Below, in pieces: positions 7,217 to 13,826 of a stretch of DNA of 36,392 nt. The stretch's first letter is position 1, and each line of letters opens with the position of its first letter. This stretch comes from Bacillota bacterium. Lineage in GTDB: Bacteria > Bacillota > Clostridia > Peptostreptococcales > Anaerovoracaceae. The position numbers were made by a program, and so were the translations under genes. The notes beneath the pieces were generated by a model. The model was given only the letters and a program-made list of their open reading frames with translations, searched no databases and had not been told where the DNA came from. The stretch is taken from NCBI GenBank assembly GCA_029101005.1, contig JAQXQE010000026.1, forward strand, positions 1 through 36,392. The letters are read 5' to 3'.

Positions 7217-8719
7217 CTACCTTCCGAGGCATTTCTCGGTTCTAACTACATGCTTGAAAACATTCTCGAATCTGTTCAGTGCATCATCGATTACCTCATC
7301 TGTATCTGCCATAGATGTGTAGAGTCTTGAGCCAGCAAGCGTAACGATACCGTTTGCCATATATGCAGCACCCATTCTCTCCATTGAATCCTTGCGCTCA
7401 TACATCATATCCTTCTTCTTGAGAACCTGAATGAGCGACTTAGGCAGGCAGAGTGATGAGAAGTCGAAACTCATTGCAGCTGAGCACTCAAGGTGAACGA
7501 TGCTTCCCTGGTTGTAAGCAACATATGGGAGACCGTACTTGTCGATAAGGAACTTGAGACCGTCGCAGAGTCTGTCTCCAGCTCTTCCTGCAATCTCGCA
7601 TGCGTTGGTTCTCTCAATCTCCTTGATAGCAGTGTATCCAGCAAGTGCTGAGAGCGGATTAGCTGCGAGAGTTCCGCCAACATAAGCCTTGTGCCCCTTG
7701 TTACCGAGACCAGCAGCCATAATGCCAGCGTACTCCTTCTTACCGCCAACTCCTCCAGCAGCTGGGTATCCACCAGCAACAACCTTACCAAAAATAGTAA
7801 GGTCTGGATCAACATCGAAGTAGCCCTGAGCACCAGAGATTCCAACTCTGAAGCCAGTTACAACCTCGTCCATGATCATCAGCGCGCCGTACTTATTGCA
7901 GAGTTCTCTTACGCCCTTGTTGTACTCCTTCGAGATAGGTCTCGTTCCCGACTCTGGGCCAACCGGCTCGACAATAACTGCGGCTGTGCCGCCTTTTAGC
8001 TTATTAATCTTGAGAACTGTCTCGAGCATATCGAGGTCATTAGGTCTAACCTCGTCTGTTGTCTTGTAAGCTCCGTGTGGGATGCCGTGCGACTCGAGGA
8101 ACTGTCTTGTTCCAGGAATCTTGAGGCCGTATACCATCTGATCTGACCAGCCGTGGTATGCGCCGCCGACCTTGATAATTCTCTTATGACCAGTTGCGAT
8201 TCTTGCGATACGAAGAGCTGCCATTACTGACTCGGTTCCTGAACCGAGCATTCTGAACATCTCTACGGATGGCATATGCTTGCAGATCTCTCTTGCGAGC
8301 AGGAGCTCAGGCTCACTGAGAAGTCCTGTTACAGGACCGCACTCATCGATGAGCTTCATTGCAGCCTCTTTGACAGGCTCGTAGTTCGAACCGAGGATTG
8401 TTGGTCCGCCAGCCTGAAGGAAGTCGATGTACTGATTGCCGTCAGCATCCTCGAGGTATGCACCGTTAGCCTTGTTGACTACGAGTGGGAATGGCACGTT
8501 GAACGCGAGGTTGTGCTGAACTCCACCAGGAATGTAGTTCTTAGCTTCATCATAGATTGCGAATGACTTCTGACACTTCTCATTGAAGTATTTAAGAACC
8601 TCATTCTCATAGTATTCATCACTCACCTCCCAGAGTGGTTCCCTCTGCAAGTGTCTTAATCTAGCATTAATTTCGTTAGGATCATCCCATCTTGAGATTC
8701 CACAATTTACTTTTGCCAT
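7217..8719 (-). CDS. Class III aminotransferase, glutamate-1-semialdehyde aminomutase-like
   Basis: A 500-residue PLP enzyme, about 70 longer than HemL because of an N-terminal extension. Residues 60-110 (YIPGGVQHN...YLEDADGNQYIDF) and LGSGTESVMAALRIAR are typical of the aminomutase branch. AYHGW, IMDEVVTGFR (Asp that binds the PLP nitrogen) and TIFGKVVAGGYPAA (Schiff-base Lys) are all intact. Since no other haem-synthesis gene is nearby and it shares an operon with a sugar kinase and an aldolase, it is probably not HemL but an enzyme moving or removing an amino group of an amino-sugar or amino-alcohol (inference). AAGGAGG precedes the start; it lies 3 bp after the TetR stop. Confidence 0.85.
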   Translation of the reverse strand: MAKVNCGISRWDDPNEINARLRHLQREPLWEVSDEYYENEVLKYFNEKCQKSFAIYDEAKNYIPGGVQHNLAFNVPFPLVVNKANGAYLEDADGNQYIDFLQAGGPTILGSNYEPVKEAAMKLIDECGPVTGLLSEPELLLAREICKHMPSVEMFRMLGSGTESVMAALRIARIATGHKRIIKVGGAYHGWSDQMVYGLKIPGTRQFLESHGIPHGAYKTTDEVRPNDLDMLETVLKINKLKGGTAAVIVEPVGPESGTRPISKEYNKGVRELCNKYGALMIMDEVVTGFRVGISGAQGYFDVDPDLTIFGKVVAGGYPAAGGVGGKKEYAGIMAAGLGNKGHKAYVGGTLAANPLSALAGYTAIKEIERTNACEIAGRAGDRLCDGLKFLIDKYGLPYVAYNQGSIVHLECSAAMSFDFSSLCLPKSLIQVLKKKDMMYERKDSMERMGAAYMANGIVTLAGSRLYTSMADTDEVIDDALNRFENVFKHVVRTEKCLGR

Positions 8720-8722
8720 ATC

Positions 8723-9295
8723 TTAGTCCTCCTTCAACACAAGTGCTGTTATCTCTTTGATACTTCTGCGTGCGCCATCGAAATCCTTGGAGAAAGTGAG
8801 CGCATAGAAGCTACCCTCCAGAATGGTCAGCGCAGACTCTTCCGATATACCATCCCTAAGCCTTCCCTGCTCTGCTGCCTTCGCCAAGTAGAAGCTGATC
8901 AGTTCTCGATATCCATCTCTGAGCTCCGAGAAGCTATCCCTTCCGAGCATATACTCATAGGCAACCGATACAACATTTGGATACGCCTCAGCATCAGTCA
9001 GCATACTGTTCAAAATGAAAAGCACCGCCTCATACGGATTGGCATCATCCCCGAGTTTAGTCTCAGCCTCCTCCCTCGTATCGTTGAGAGCAGAATTAAA
9101 GATAATCCTGATAAGCTCATCCTTGCTTCCGAAATAGTTAAAGAATGAAGTCTTCGATATTCCAACCGCAGAGCAGAGCTCACGAAGCGAAGTCTCGTGA
9201 TACCCCTTCTTCTCGAAGAGGTTACGAGCCGCTCGGATCATCTCCTTCTTGTTATTATCTTTCTTAATCTCCCATAGGGTCAGTTTCTTATCCAT
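8723..9295 (-). CDS. TetR-family transcriptional regulator of the aminotransferase-aldolase-kinase operon
   Basis: A 190-residue regulator. Residues 16-62 form the TetR DNA-binding domain (IRAARNLFEKKGYHETSLRELC..VGISKTSFFNYFGSKDELI); the rest is the helical ligand domain. It is the first gene of the operon and lies just behind two palindromic sites overlapping the promoter, so autorepression with release by a pathway intermediate is likely. The ATG at 9295 coincides with the expected transcription start (see promoter) and has no ribosome binding site, so the message may be leaderless. An internal ATG at 9241 follows AAGGAG with no spacing and would cut into the domain. Confidence 0.88.
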   Translation of the reverse strand: MDKKLTLWEIKKDNNKKEMIRAARNLFEKKGYHETSLRELCSAVGISKTSFFNYFGSKDELIRIIFNSALNDTREEAETKLGDDANPYEAVLFILNSMLTDAEAYPNVVSVAYEYMLGRDSFSELRDGYRELISFYLAKAAEQGRLRDGISEESALTILEGSFYALTFSKDFDGARRSIKEITALVLKED

Positions 9296-9301
9296 AATTC
9301 G

Positions 9302-9330
9302 ATTATATGGAAGTTTTGTACTGCGGTCAA
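9302..9330 (-). promoter_or_regulatory. Promoter of TetR-led operon
   Basis: On the - strand TTGACC (9330-9325), a 17-nt spacer and TATAAT (9307-9302). Transcription should start at about 9295, which is the A of the TetR ATG. Confidence 0.75.
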
Positions 9331-9353
9331 TAATTTCTTGAACCGCGGTTCAA
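9316..9353. promoter_or_regulatory. TetR operators, two palindromic copies
   Basis: TTGAACCGCGGTTCAA at 9338-9353 is a perfect 16-bp palindrome. A degenerate copy, TTGTACTGCGGTCAA, lies at 9316-9330 and contains the -35 box of the operon. Spacing and position fit repressor binding by the adjacent TetR protein. Confidence 0.8.
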
Positions 9354-9404
9354 AACTTTCACACACCCGTCAAATAACTATAGACCTAGCGATTTCGCGC
9401 ATGC

Positions 9405-9429
9405 AAAAACCGGTGCATTGCGCACCGGT
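9405..9429 (-). terminator. Terminator after LDH2-type dehydrogenase gene
   Basis: On the - strand ACCGGTGC pairs with GCACCGGT (5-nt loop) and is followed by TTTTT, about 15 bp past the stop codon at 9444. Confidence 0.85.
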
Positions 9430-9443
9430 CTCGTCTGTCGGTA

Positions 9444-10553
9444 TTAGTCCTCAAATGGGAAGTGGTAGTCAAGTCCAAGCTCGTCTCTTACCTCGAGGAT
9501 CTCCTTCTGGATTGCCTCGCCTACTGGAACTCCCTTGTCCTTTCTGTCGCACCAAGCGTCGTACTCCTTCTCACCTGCTGTGTAGATTCTCTCAGCTCCA
9601 GCAGCCTTCTCCGACGCTCTGAGTCCTCTGCAGATGTCTCCAGCAGTCTTCTTGAATACATCAAGTCCCATGAAGAACTCTGGGTTGATTACGAAGAAGA
9701 AGTGACCGAGGTGGTACATTCTTGGATTGCCGTTCTCATCAACTCCGCTGAGGTCCTTCATAAATGGACCGCCGCAGAATGCAGCTGACAGAATCTCTAC
9801 GATTGTAGTGAAGCCGTAGCCCTTGAAACCGCTGAGTGTCTCTCCAGGTCCGCCGAGAGGTGCAAGAGCTGCCTTGTCTGAACGGATGTCCTTGAGAATC
9901 TGAGCTGAATCTGTGAGTGAGTTACCATCTCTGTCGATAACAAGGCCCTCAGGTGTTGGCTTACCGTCACGAGCATAGTACTCAATCTTACCATTCTGGA
10001 TTGGTGAAGTAGCGCAGTCGAAGTTGAATGGGAATGGCTCATCTGTTGGGATAGTCCATGTCAGAGGGTTTGTTCCCATCATATTCTCTACTCCGAAAGT
10101 TGGAGCAACAGAAGGTCTAGCATTAGTTCCAGAAACGCCAATCATTCCAGCCTTCTCAGCCATGCCAGTCCAGTATCCTGCGATTCCGTAGTGAGTTGAA
10201 TTGCAGATAGCTCCTCCAGCCATTCCATATGTCTTAGCCTTCTCGATGAGCATCTCCATCATCTTGTAGCTGGCAACCATACCCATACCATCATGAGCAT
10301 CCATTACTACAGTAGTTGGAGTCTCCTTGAGAATCTCGATCTCAGTTACAGGCTTCAGTGTACCGAGCTTAATTCTGTCGAGGTAGATAGGCTTGAATCT
10401 GTTGCAGCCGTGGCTCTCAATTCCTCTTCTGTCTGACTCGAGCAGAACATCAGCACAGATCTTCGCATCCTCCTCAGGCACTCCGTAGCCCTTGAATGCA
10501 TCTATCATGAAGCTGTTCATAAGATCCCACTGAACATAAGGTCTAGTTTCCAT
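9444..10553 (-). CDS. Malate/L-lactate/ureidoglycolate dehydrogenase family (LDH2) oxidoreductase
   Basis: A 369-residue protein of the LDH2/MDH2 family, which has its own NAD(P) fold unrelated to classical lactate dehydrogenase. Hallmarks seen are LESDRRGIESHG near residue 39, CNSTHYGIAGYW near 117, MGTNPLTW, FDCATSPIQNGKIEYYA and GFKGYGF. It should reduce a 2-oxoacid or oxidise a 2-hydroxyacid with NAD(P)H in the cytoplasm; substrate is not predictable. AGGAGG lies about 10 nt before the ATG. It is 56 bp downstream of the HesB-like gene on the same strand and may be co-transcribed with it, although no terminator or clear promoter is visible between them. Confidence 0.88.
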   Translation of the reverse strand: METRPYVQWDLMNSFMIDAFKGYGVPEEDAKICADVLLESDRRGIESHGCNRFKPIYLDRIKLGTLKPVTEIEILKETPTTVVMDAHDGMGMVASYKMMEMLIEKAKTYGMAGGAICNSTHYGIAGYWTGMAEKAGMIGVSGTNARPSVAPTFGVENMMGTNPLTWTIPTDEPFPFNFDCATSPIQNGKIEYYARDGKPTPEGLVIDRDGNSLTDSAQILKDIRSDKAALAPLGGPGETLSGFKGYGFTTIVEILSAAFCGGPFMKDLSGVDENGNPRMYHLGHFFFVINPEFFMGLDVFKKTAGDICRGLRASEKAAGAERIYTAGEKEYDAWCDRKDKGVPVGEAIQKEILEVRDELGLDYHFPFED

Positions 10554-10609
10554 AATTGTCTAATCCTCCTGAATTACTTAATAGGTAGATAGTGTATAAA
10601 AGTCTTATC

Positions 10610-10960
10610 TTACTCCGCCTGATCCCCGCGGCTCGCGGCGATTCGTCTGGCGTACTCTTTATCCACGCAAATGCCCTTCGTCTCGCACTTTGACATCCAC
10701 GGCTGTATTGAGTAATTGACGGTGACATCCTCATCAAAGATGAGTCCATCCTTCTGCCAGAATACATTGACGCCATCAGAGACGGTAAGTTCATAGCCAC
10801 GCAAACTCATCTCTTCCTCAGTCTCGCTCGTGAAACTCACGAGCACCTCCGCACTCGGAGGCGCACATCAGCTCGAGAAAACCCCAGGGAAGAGTTCAAT
10901 CTGCGTATAACCAAGACGCTCCATATATTTCTTCATCTCATCTGTAACGTGCATATTCAT
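10610..10960 (-). CDS. HesB-like protein, probable selenoprotein (in-frame UGA)
   Basis: Two open stretches in one frame, 10960-10871 and 10867-10610, are separated only by a TGA at 10868-10870. Read as Sec, the product is 116 residues: MNMHVTDEMKKYME at the start, FPGVFSS-U-CAPPSAEV around residue 31, then a conserved-looking tail (DGLIFDEDVTVNYS, QPWMSKCETKGICVDKEY). Length and layout fit the small HesB-like family, which is known to contain Sec members in methanogens and clostridia. The UC pair suggests a redox or metal site. A hairpin that fits the bacterial SECIS pattern lies 31 nt downstream. The start has no ribosome binding site and sits at the predicted transcription start. selABCD genes are not in the window. 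Alternative: a recent nonsense pseudogene, less likely given the intact frame and hairpin. Confidence 0.75.
10826..10844 (-). promoter_or_regulatory. Candidate bacterial SECIS element
   Basis: In the mRNA, GCUCGUGA pairs perfectly with UCACGAGC around the loop GUU. The apical loop is 31 nt after the UGA and begins with G, matching the published rules for bacterial SECIS (short loop with an early G, roughly 16-37 nt from the UGA). A second, overlapping hairpin (10843-10864, 9-bp stem, loop AGUG) lies closer to the UGA. Confidence 0.6.
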
Positions 10961-10966
10961 ATGACG

Positions 10967-10975
10967 ATTATAACA
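10967..10975 (-). promoter_or_regulatory. Extended -10 promoter of HesB-like gene
   Basis: On the - strand TGTTATAAT is an extended -10 element. The predicted start of transcription is about 10960, the first base of the ATG, so the message looks leaderless. No convincing -35 is seen. Confidence 0.55.
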
Positions 10976-11014
10976 CATGATTGTGTCGCAGACGTGCAGA
11001 TGACGGAGTTTTTG

Positions 11015-11023
11015 TGATATACT
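11015..11023 (+). promoter_or_regulatory. Extended -10 promoter of acyltransferase operon
   Basis: TGATATACT is an extended -10 on the + strand, about 26 bp before the acyltransferase start. It is back to back with the HesB-like gene promoter. Confidence 0.45.
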
Positions 11024-11048
11024 TTTGAGTTGTGAGGTGACAAAAAAT

Positions 11049-12071
11049 ATGAAAGAGAAACTCAATCTTCGAATAATATCGGAGAATCGCGCCTTTCTGA
11101 TGGGCGTATCGATTATAACAATTCTGGTTTTCCACTACGGCAATCTGCTAGTGGCCTGCCACGAGCCAATAGACTGGTTCAACCGCGCCTTCTTCCACTT
11201 CATCGGACCTGGCGGAGTTGACGTCTTCCTCGCACTCTCCGGAATGGGCCTCTACTTCTCATTCAAGAGAAACAGCGAGCTCGGACAATTCTACCGCAAG
11301 CGTATTGTCAGACTCTTTATACCATACCTGATCATCGCAGGCGCACGCTTCACCTGGGCAGCCATTCTCAATTTGGGATCCGCCCCATTCTGGCCAAGCT
11401 TCCTGCAGAACTTCTTCTTCATCAGCTTCTTCACAAGAGGCAATTCTGCATACTGGTACGTGCTCCATATGTTTATGTGCTACCTGATATTCCCGTTCGT
11501 CTTCCGCCTCGTCGAAAGCGAGCGCATCGACCGCCGAATCTCATTCTTCGGCCTGGTCATCGCAGTCACAGCATTCACATACTGGTTCAGCCTCGCGAAC
11601 CCAACACTCTTCGGCAGAATCAACATCATGCTGACCCGCTACGCTGCATTCTTCTTCGGATGCTACTTGGGTAAAATGGTCTACGACCGTCGTGAGCTGA
11701 AGATCTCCTACATAGTCGGCAGTGTGCTCTGCCTCGGCTCGGTTTTCTTCCTCACGGATTACCACGCAATAATCACGAGGTACGCGAGATCAATCTTCTG
11801 TATCTCACTCTTCTTCCTCTGTATGCTTTTCTATGTTCTGGTCCTCAAGCGCTTCAAGTTCTTCGACTGGATATACAGAGTATGCGAGTGGTTCGGACGG
11901 TACACACTGGAGCTCTATCTCCTGCACGTATCACTGATTAACGTGTTCGGCTGGCTCGGACTCAAGCAGACCATCCTCATCAACTACTGCCTCATGATTG
12001 CAACATCGATCGTACTCGCAGTAATCATCAAGAAGCTCGAGGATAAGATAACAGCAATAGTTCTCAAATAA
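11049..12071 (+). CDS. Acyltransferase-3 family integral membrane protein
   Basis: A 340-residue protein with about ten hydrophobic segments. ENRAFLMGVSIITILVFHYGN matches the N-terminus of acyltransferase-3 proteins, including the His thought to be catalytic. GPGGVDVFLALSGMGLYFSFKR is the family's second signature (usual form VDxFFxLSG). AYWYVLHMFMCYLIFP and LYLLHVSLINVFGW are further typical segments. Such enzymes move acetyl or other acyl groups onto cell-surface sugars across the membrane. GAGGTG at 11034-11039 supports the ATG at 11049; an upstream TTG in frame is not needed. It is followed 15 bp later by a HAD phosphatase gene, probably in one operon. Confidence 0.88.
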   Translation: MKEKLNLRIISENRAFLMGVSIITILVFHYGNLLVACHEPIDWFNRAFFHFIGPGGVDVFLALSGMGLYFSFKRNSELGQFYRKRIVRLFIPYLIIAGARFTWAAILNLGSAPFWPSFLQNFFFISFFTRGNSAYWYVLHMFMCYLIFPFVFRLVESERIDRRISFFGLVIAVTAFTYWFSLANPTLFGRINIMLTRYAAFFFGCYLGKMVYDRRELKISYIVGSVLCLGSVFFLTDYHAIITRYARSIFCISLFFLCMLFYVLVLKRFKFFDWIYRVCEWFGRYTLELYLLHVSLINVFGWLGLKQTILINYCLMIATSIVLAVIIKKLEDKITAIVLK

Positions 12072-12086
12072 GGAAGTGTAATACTA

Positions 12087-12812
12087 ATGAAATATAAAGC
12101 AGCCATCTTCGATATGGATGGAACCATCTTAAACACAATTGAAGATCTCGCGGATTCGATGAATCACTCCCTCGAAGTCTGCGGACACAAGGGCGACTTC
12201 TCATTCGACGAGACTAAGCGATTCTTCGGAAGCGGAATTCTCAATGCAATCAGACGTGCCATCGCCTTCGAGCGCGGTGCTACTCTAGATGAGATTATGT
12301 TCATTGGAACAGACCGTGAGAATGAACTCGCAACTGAGTTCATCGCTGATGAGGAAGAAATTCTGAGAATCGACAAGTTCTTCTATGAATACTATCCGCA
12401 GCACTGCAATATCAAGACCGGTCCCTTCCCTGGAATCCACGAACTGCTCGATGATCTTCTTGAGGCAGGAGTCAAGACTGCAGTAGTATCTAACAAGATT
12501 GATCCTGCTGTTCAGGAACTGGCCAAGCTCCACTTCGATGGCAAGTTCAGCGCAGTACTCGGTGTTGCAGAGTCTCTAAGGATTAAGCCGTACCCAGATA
12601 TGGTTAACGCAGTGCTCGCAGAACTCGGCGTGGATGCATCAGATGCTGTATACATCGGTGACTCAGAGATTGATGTTCGCACTGCTGCAAATTCTAGTCT
12701 CGACTGCATCGGCGTCGACTGGGGATTCAGAAGTCGCGAGTGCATCGAGTCAGCTGGCCCAGTCACAATGGTCAGCAAAGCTTCCGAGATAAGAGACATC
12801 ATCCTCGGATAG
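12087..12812 (+). CDS. HAD-family hydrolase, phosphoglycolate phosphatase-like
   Basis: A 241-residue cytoplasmic phosphatase. The four HAD motifs are present: DMDGTILNT (nucleophile Asp near residue 9), VVSNK, KPYPD and YIGDSEIDVRTA. The helical cap between motifs I and II places it in the Gph/PGMB branch. Substrate could be phosphoglycolate or another small sugar phosphate. AAGGAAG precedes the start. It follows the acyltransferase closely and ends before a strong terminator. Confidence 0.9.
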   Translation: MKYKAAIFDMDGTILNTIEDLADSMNHSLEVCGHKGDFSFDETKRFFGSGILNAIRRAIAFERGATLDEIMFIGTDRENELATEFIADEEEILRIDKFFYEYYPQHCNIKTGPFPGIHELLDDLLEAGVKTAVVSNKIDPAVQELAKLHFDGKFSAVLGVAESLRIKPYPDMVNAVLAELGVDASDAVYIGDSEIDVRTAANSSLDCIGVDWGFRSRECIESAGPVTMVSKASEIRDIILG

Positions 12813-12833
12813 CAGGATACGTAACGCATAACG

Positions 12834-12858
12834 AAAGAGAGGCTTCGCGCCTCTCTTT
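12834..12858. terminator. Bidirectional terminator between HAD and PNPOx-like genes
   Basis: AAAGAGAGGC pairs with GCCTCTCTTT around loop TTCGC. It serves the + strand HAD gene and the convergent - strand flavoprotein gene. Confidence 0.85.
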
Positions 12859-12870
12859 TATCGTGCTCTC

Positions 12871-13365
12871 TTATTCTGCTGGAATGGGATTAGCCTTGCA
12901 GCTCCAGTCTGTTACTTTGAGTCTTGCAACGCCCGTCACCTTCTCTGTCTCGTGATGCCACTCGAACTCAAAGCCCGCATAGCTGTCAGCGAGATAGCAA
13001 AGTGCCTCAACCGCGGCTTCTCCCTCGAGCATCTCGATGTCAGCCTTACCCATCAGACTCTCGTAGCGAGTTGTGATATCGAATTTCTCAGGTATTACAT
13101 CAACCTGTATATTATTGTAGATAACGAATGAACACTTGCCATTCTTCTTCATTAGCTCGTACTTGCGGCCGGCCTTCGCACCGTGGATATAGATGTACAT
13201 CTCGCCATCTTCAACTCGTCCAATATAGTTCACTGGAACCACATATGGATACAGCGGCTCAGCCTCATCGTAGAGGCCAAGTTCTACCATCTCGCAGCTC
13301 ATCAGAATATCATAGACCTTGGTGATGTCTGTGACTTCTCTATTCTTTCTTCTCATCTCATGCAT
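12871..13365 (-). CDS. Pyridoxamine 5'-phosphate oxidase-like (NimA-type) FMN-binding protein
   Basis: About 164 residues. MRRKNREVTD..KVYDILMSCEMVELGLYDEAEPLYPYVVPVNYIGRVEDGEMYIYIHGAKAGRKYELMKKN is the split-barrel FMN-binding core typical of the NimA/PNPOx-like family. GKADIEMLEG fits the second half. It likely binds FMN or a related cofactor. Family members include 5-nitroimidazole resistance proteins, but most are of unknown function. The ATG at 13365 is chosen because AAGGAGG lies 8 nt upstream; the longer frame to 13425 lacks this. Single gene, convergent with the HAD gene. Confidence 0.85.
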   Translation of the reverse strand: MHEMRRKNREVTDITKVYDILMSCEMVELGLYDEAEPLYPYVVPVNYIGRVEDGEMYIYIHGAKAGRKYELMKKNGKCSFVIYNNIQVDVIPEKFDITTRYESLMGKADIEMLEGEAAVEALCYLADSYAGFEFEWHHETEKVTGVARLKVTDWSCKANPIPAE

Positions 13366-13425
13366 AATCTCTACCTCCTTATGATATGATAATAGTGTAT
13401 CACAGTGTACTTTCTGCATAAACAC

Positions 13426-13724
13426 AATAATTCGTTAGTGTACCAACATGTGTTTACAATGTATAATTCTAATGAATTATTATGTTTATGAGCTAAACAA
13501 TGAAAAGAAAAGTCAAACTGTCTGGTATATAAAGATGAAGCCAACTGGCAGCCTAGACGTCAAGCTGCATGACAATAACGCAGTAGTAATCGTCTCATCT
13601 GCCTCTTCTACACACATAAGCAGCAACTTCGCTCATTCGGAATAGAACTCGGTAAACTCGCAGAATCACAGGAGAAACGAATTCTCTCGAAACGACACAA
13701 ATAGAATATTTGTCAAAAATATAC
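13426..13724. other. Intergenic stretch with possible gene remnant
   Basis: No credible intact gene. Frame 13579-13704 (+) runs 41 codons without a start; its last 28 codons read KQQLRSFGIELGKLAESQEK and onward to a stop, with natural codon use. A second frame ending at 13645 overlaps it. They could be the two halves of a frameshifted small gene. No family recognised. Confidence 0.25.
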
Positions 13725-13753
13725 TTGACATGGCACGCGTATAAATATACAAT
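13725..13753 (+). promoter_or_regulatory. nhaC promoter
   Basis: TTGACA at 13725-13730, 17-nt spacer, TACAAT at 13748-13753. It is the strongest sigma-A-type promoter in the window and gives a leader of about 65 nt. Confidence 0.8.
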
Positions 13754-13780
13754 CCTTTGTATAGAAATAAGTTGTGTAAT

Positions 13781-13800
13781 GCGGTTATTGTACCGCTTTT
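13781..13800 (+). promoter_or_regulatory. Leader hairpin with T-rich tail before nhaC
   Basis: GCGGT pairs with ACCGC around a 6-nt loop and is followed by TTTTATTATTTT, inside the predicted nhaC leader. This could be a weak attenuator. The stem is only 5 bp and no known riboswitch core is recognised. Confidence 0.3.
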
Positions 13801-13826
13801 ATTATTTTGTATAGGAGACAATCGAA

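Noticed and set aside
7217-8719. Naming the PLP enzyme HemL
   Set aside because: Longer N-terminus, catabolic operon with TetR control, and no tetrapyrrole genes nearby.
10610-10846. Separate 78-residue gene starting at GTG 10846
   Set aside because: It has no ribosome binding site and continues upstream in frame through seven codons to the TGA. It is better read as the second part of the selenoprotein.
10961-11065. N-terminal extension of the HesB-like frame to 11065
   Set aside because: It would run through the divergent promoters and into the acyltransferase gene start; the family start matches MNMHVTDEM.
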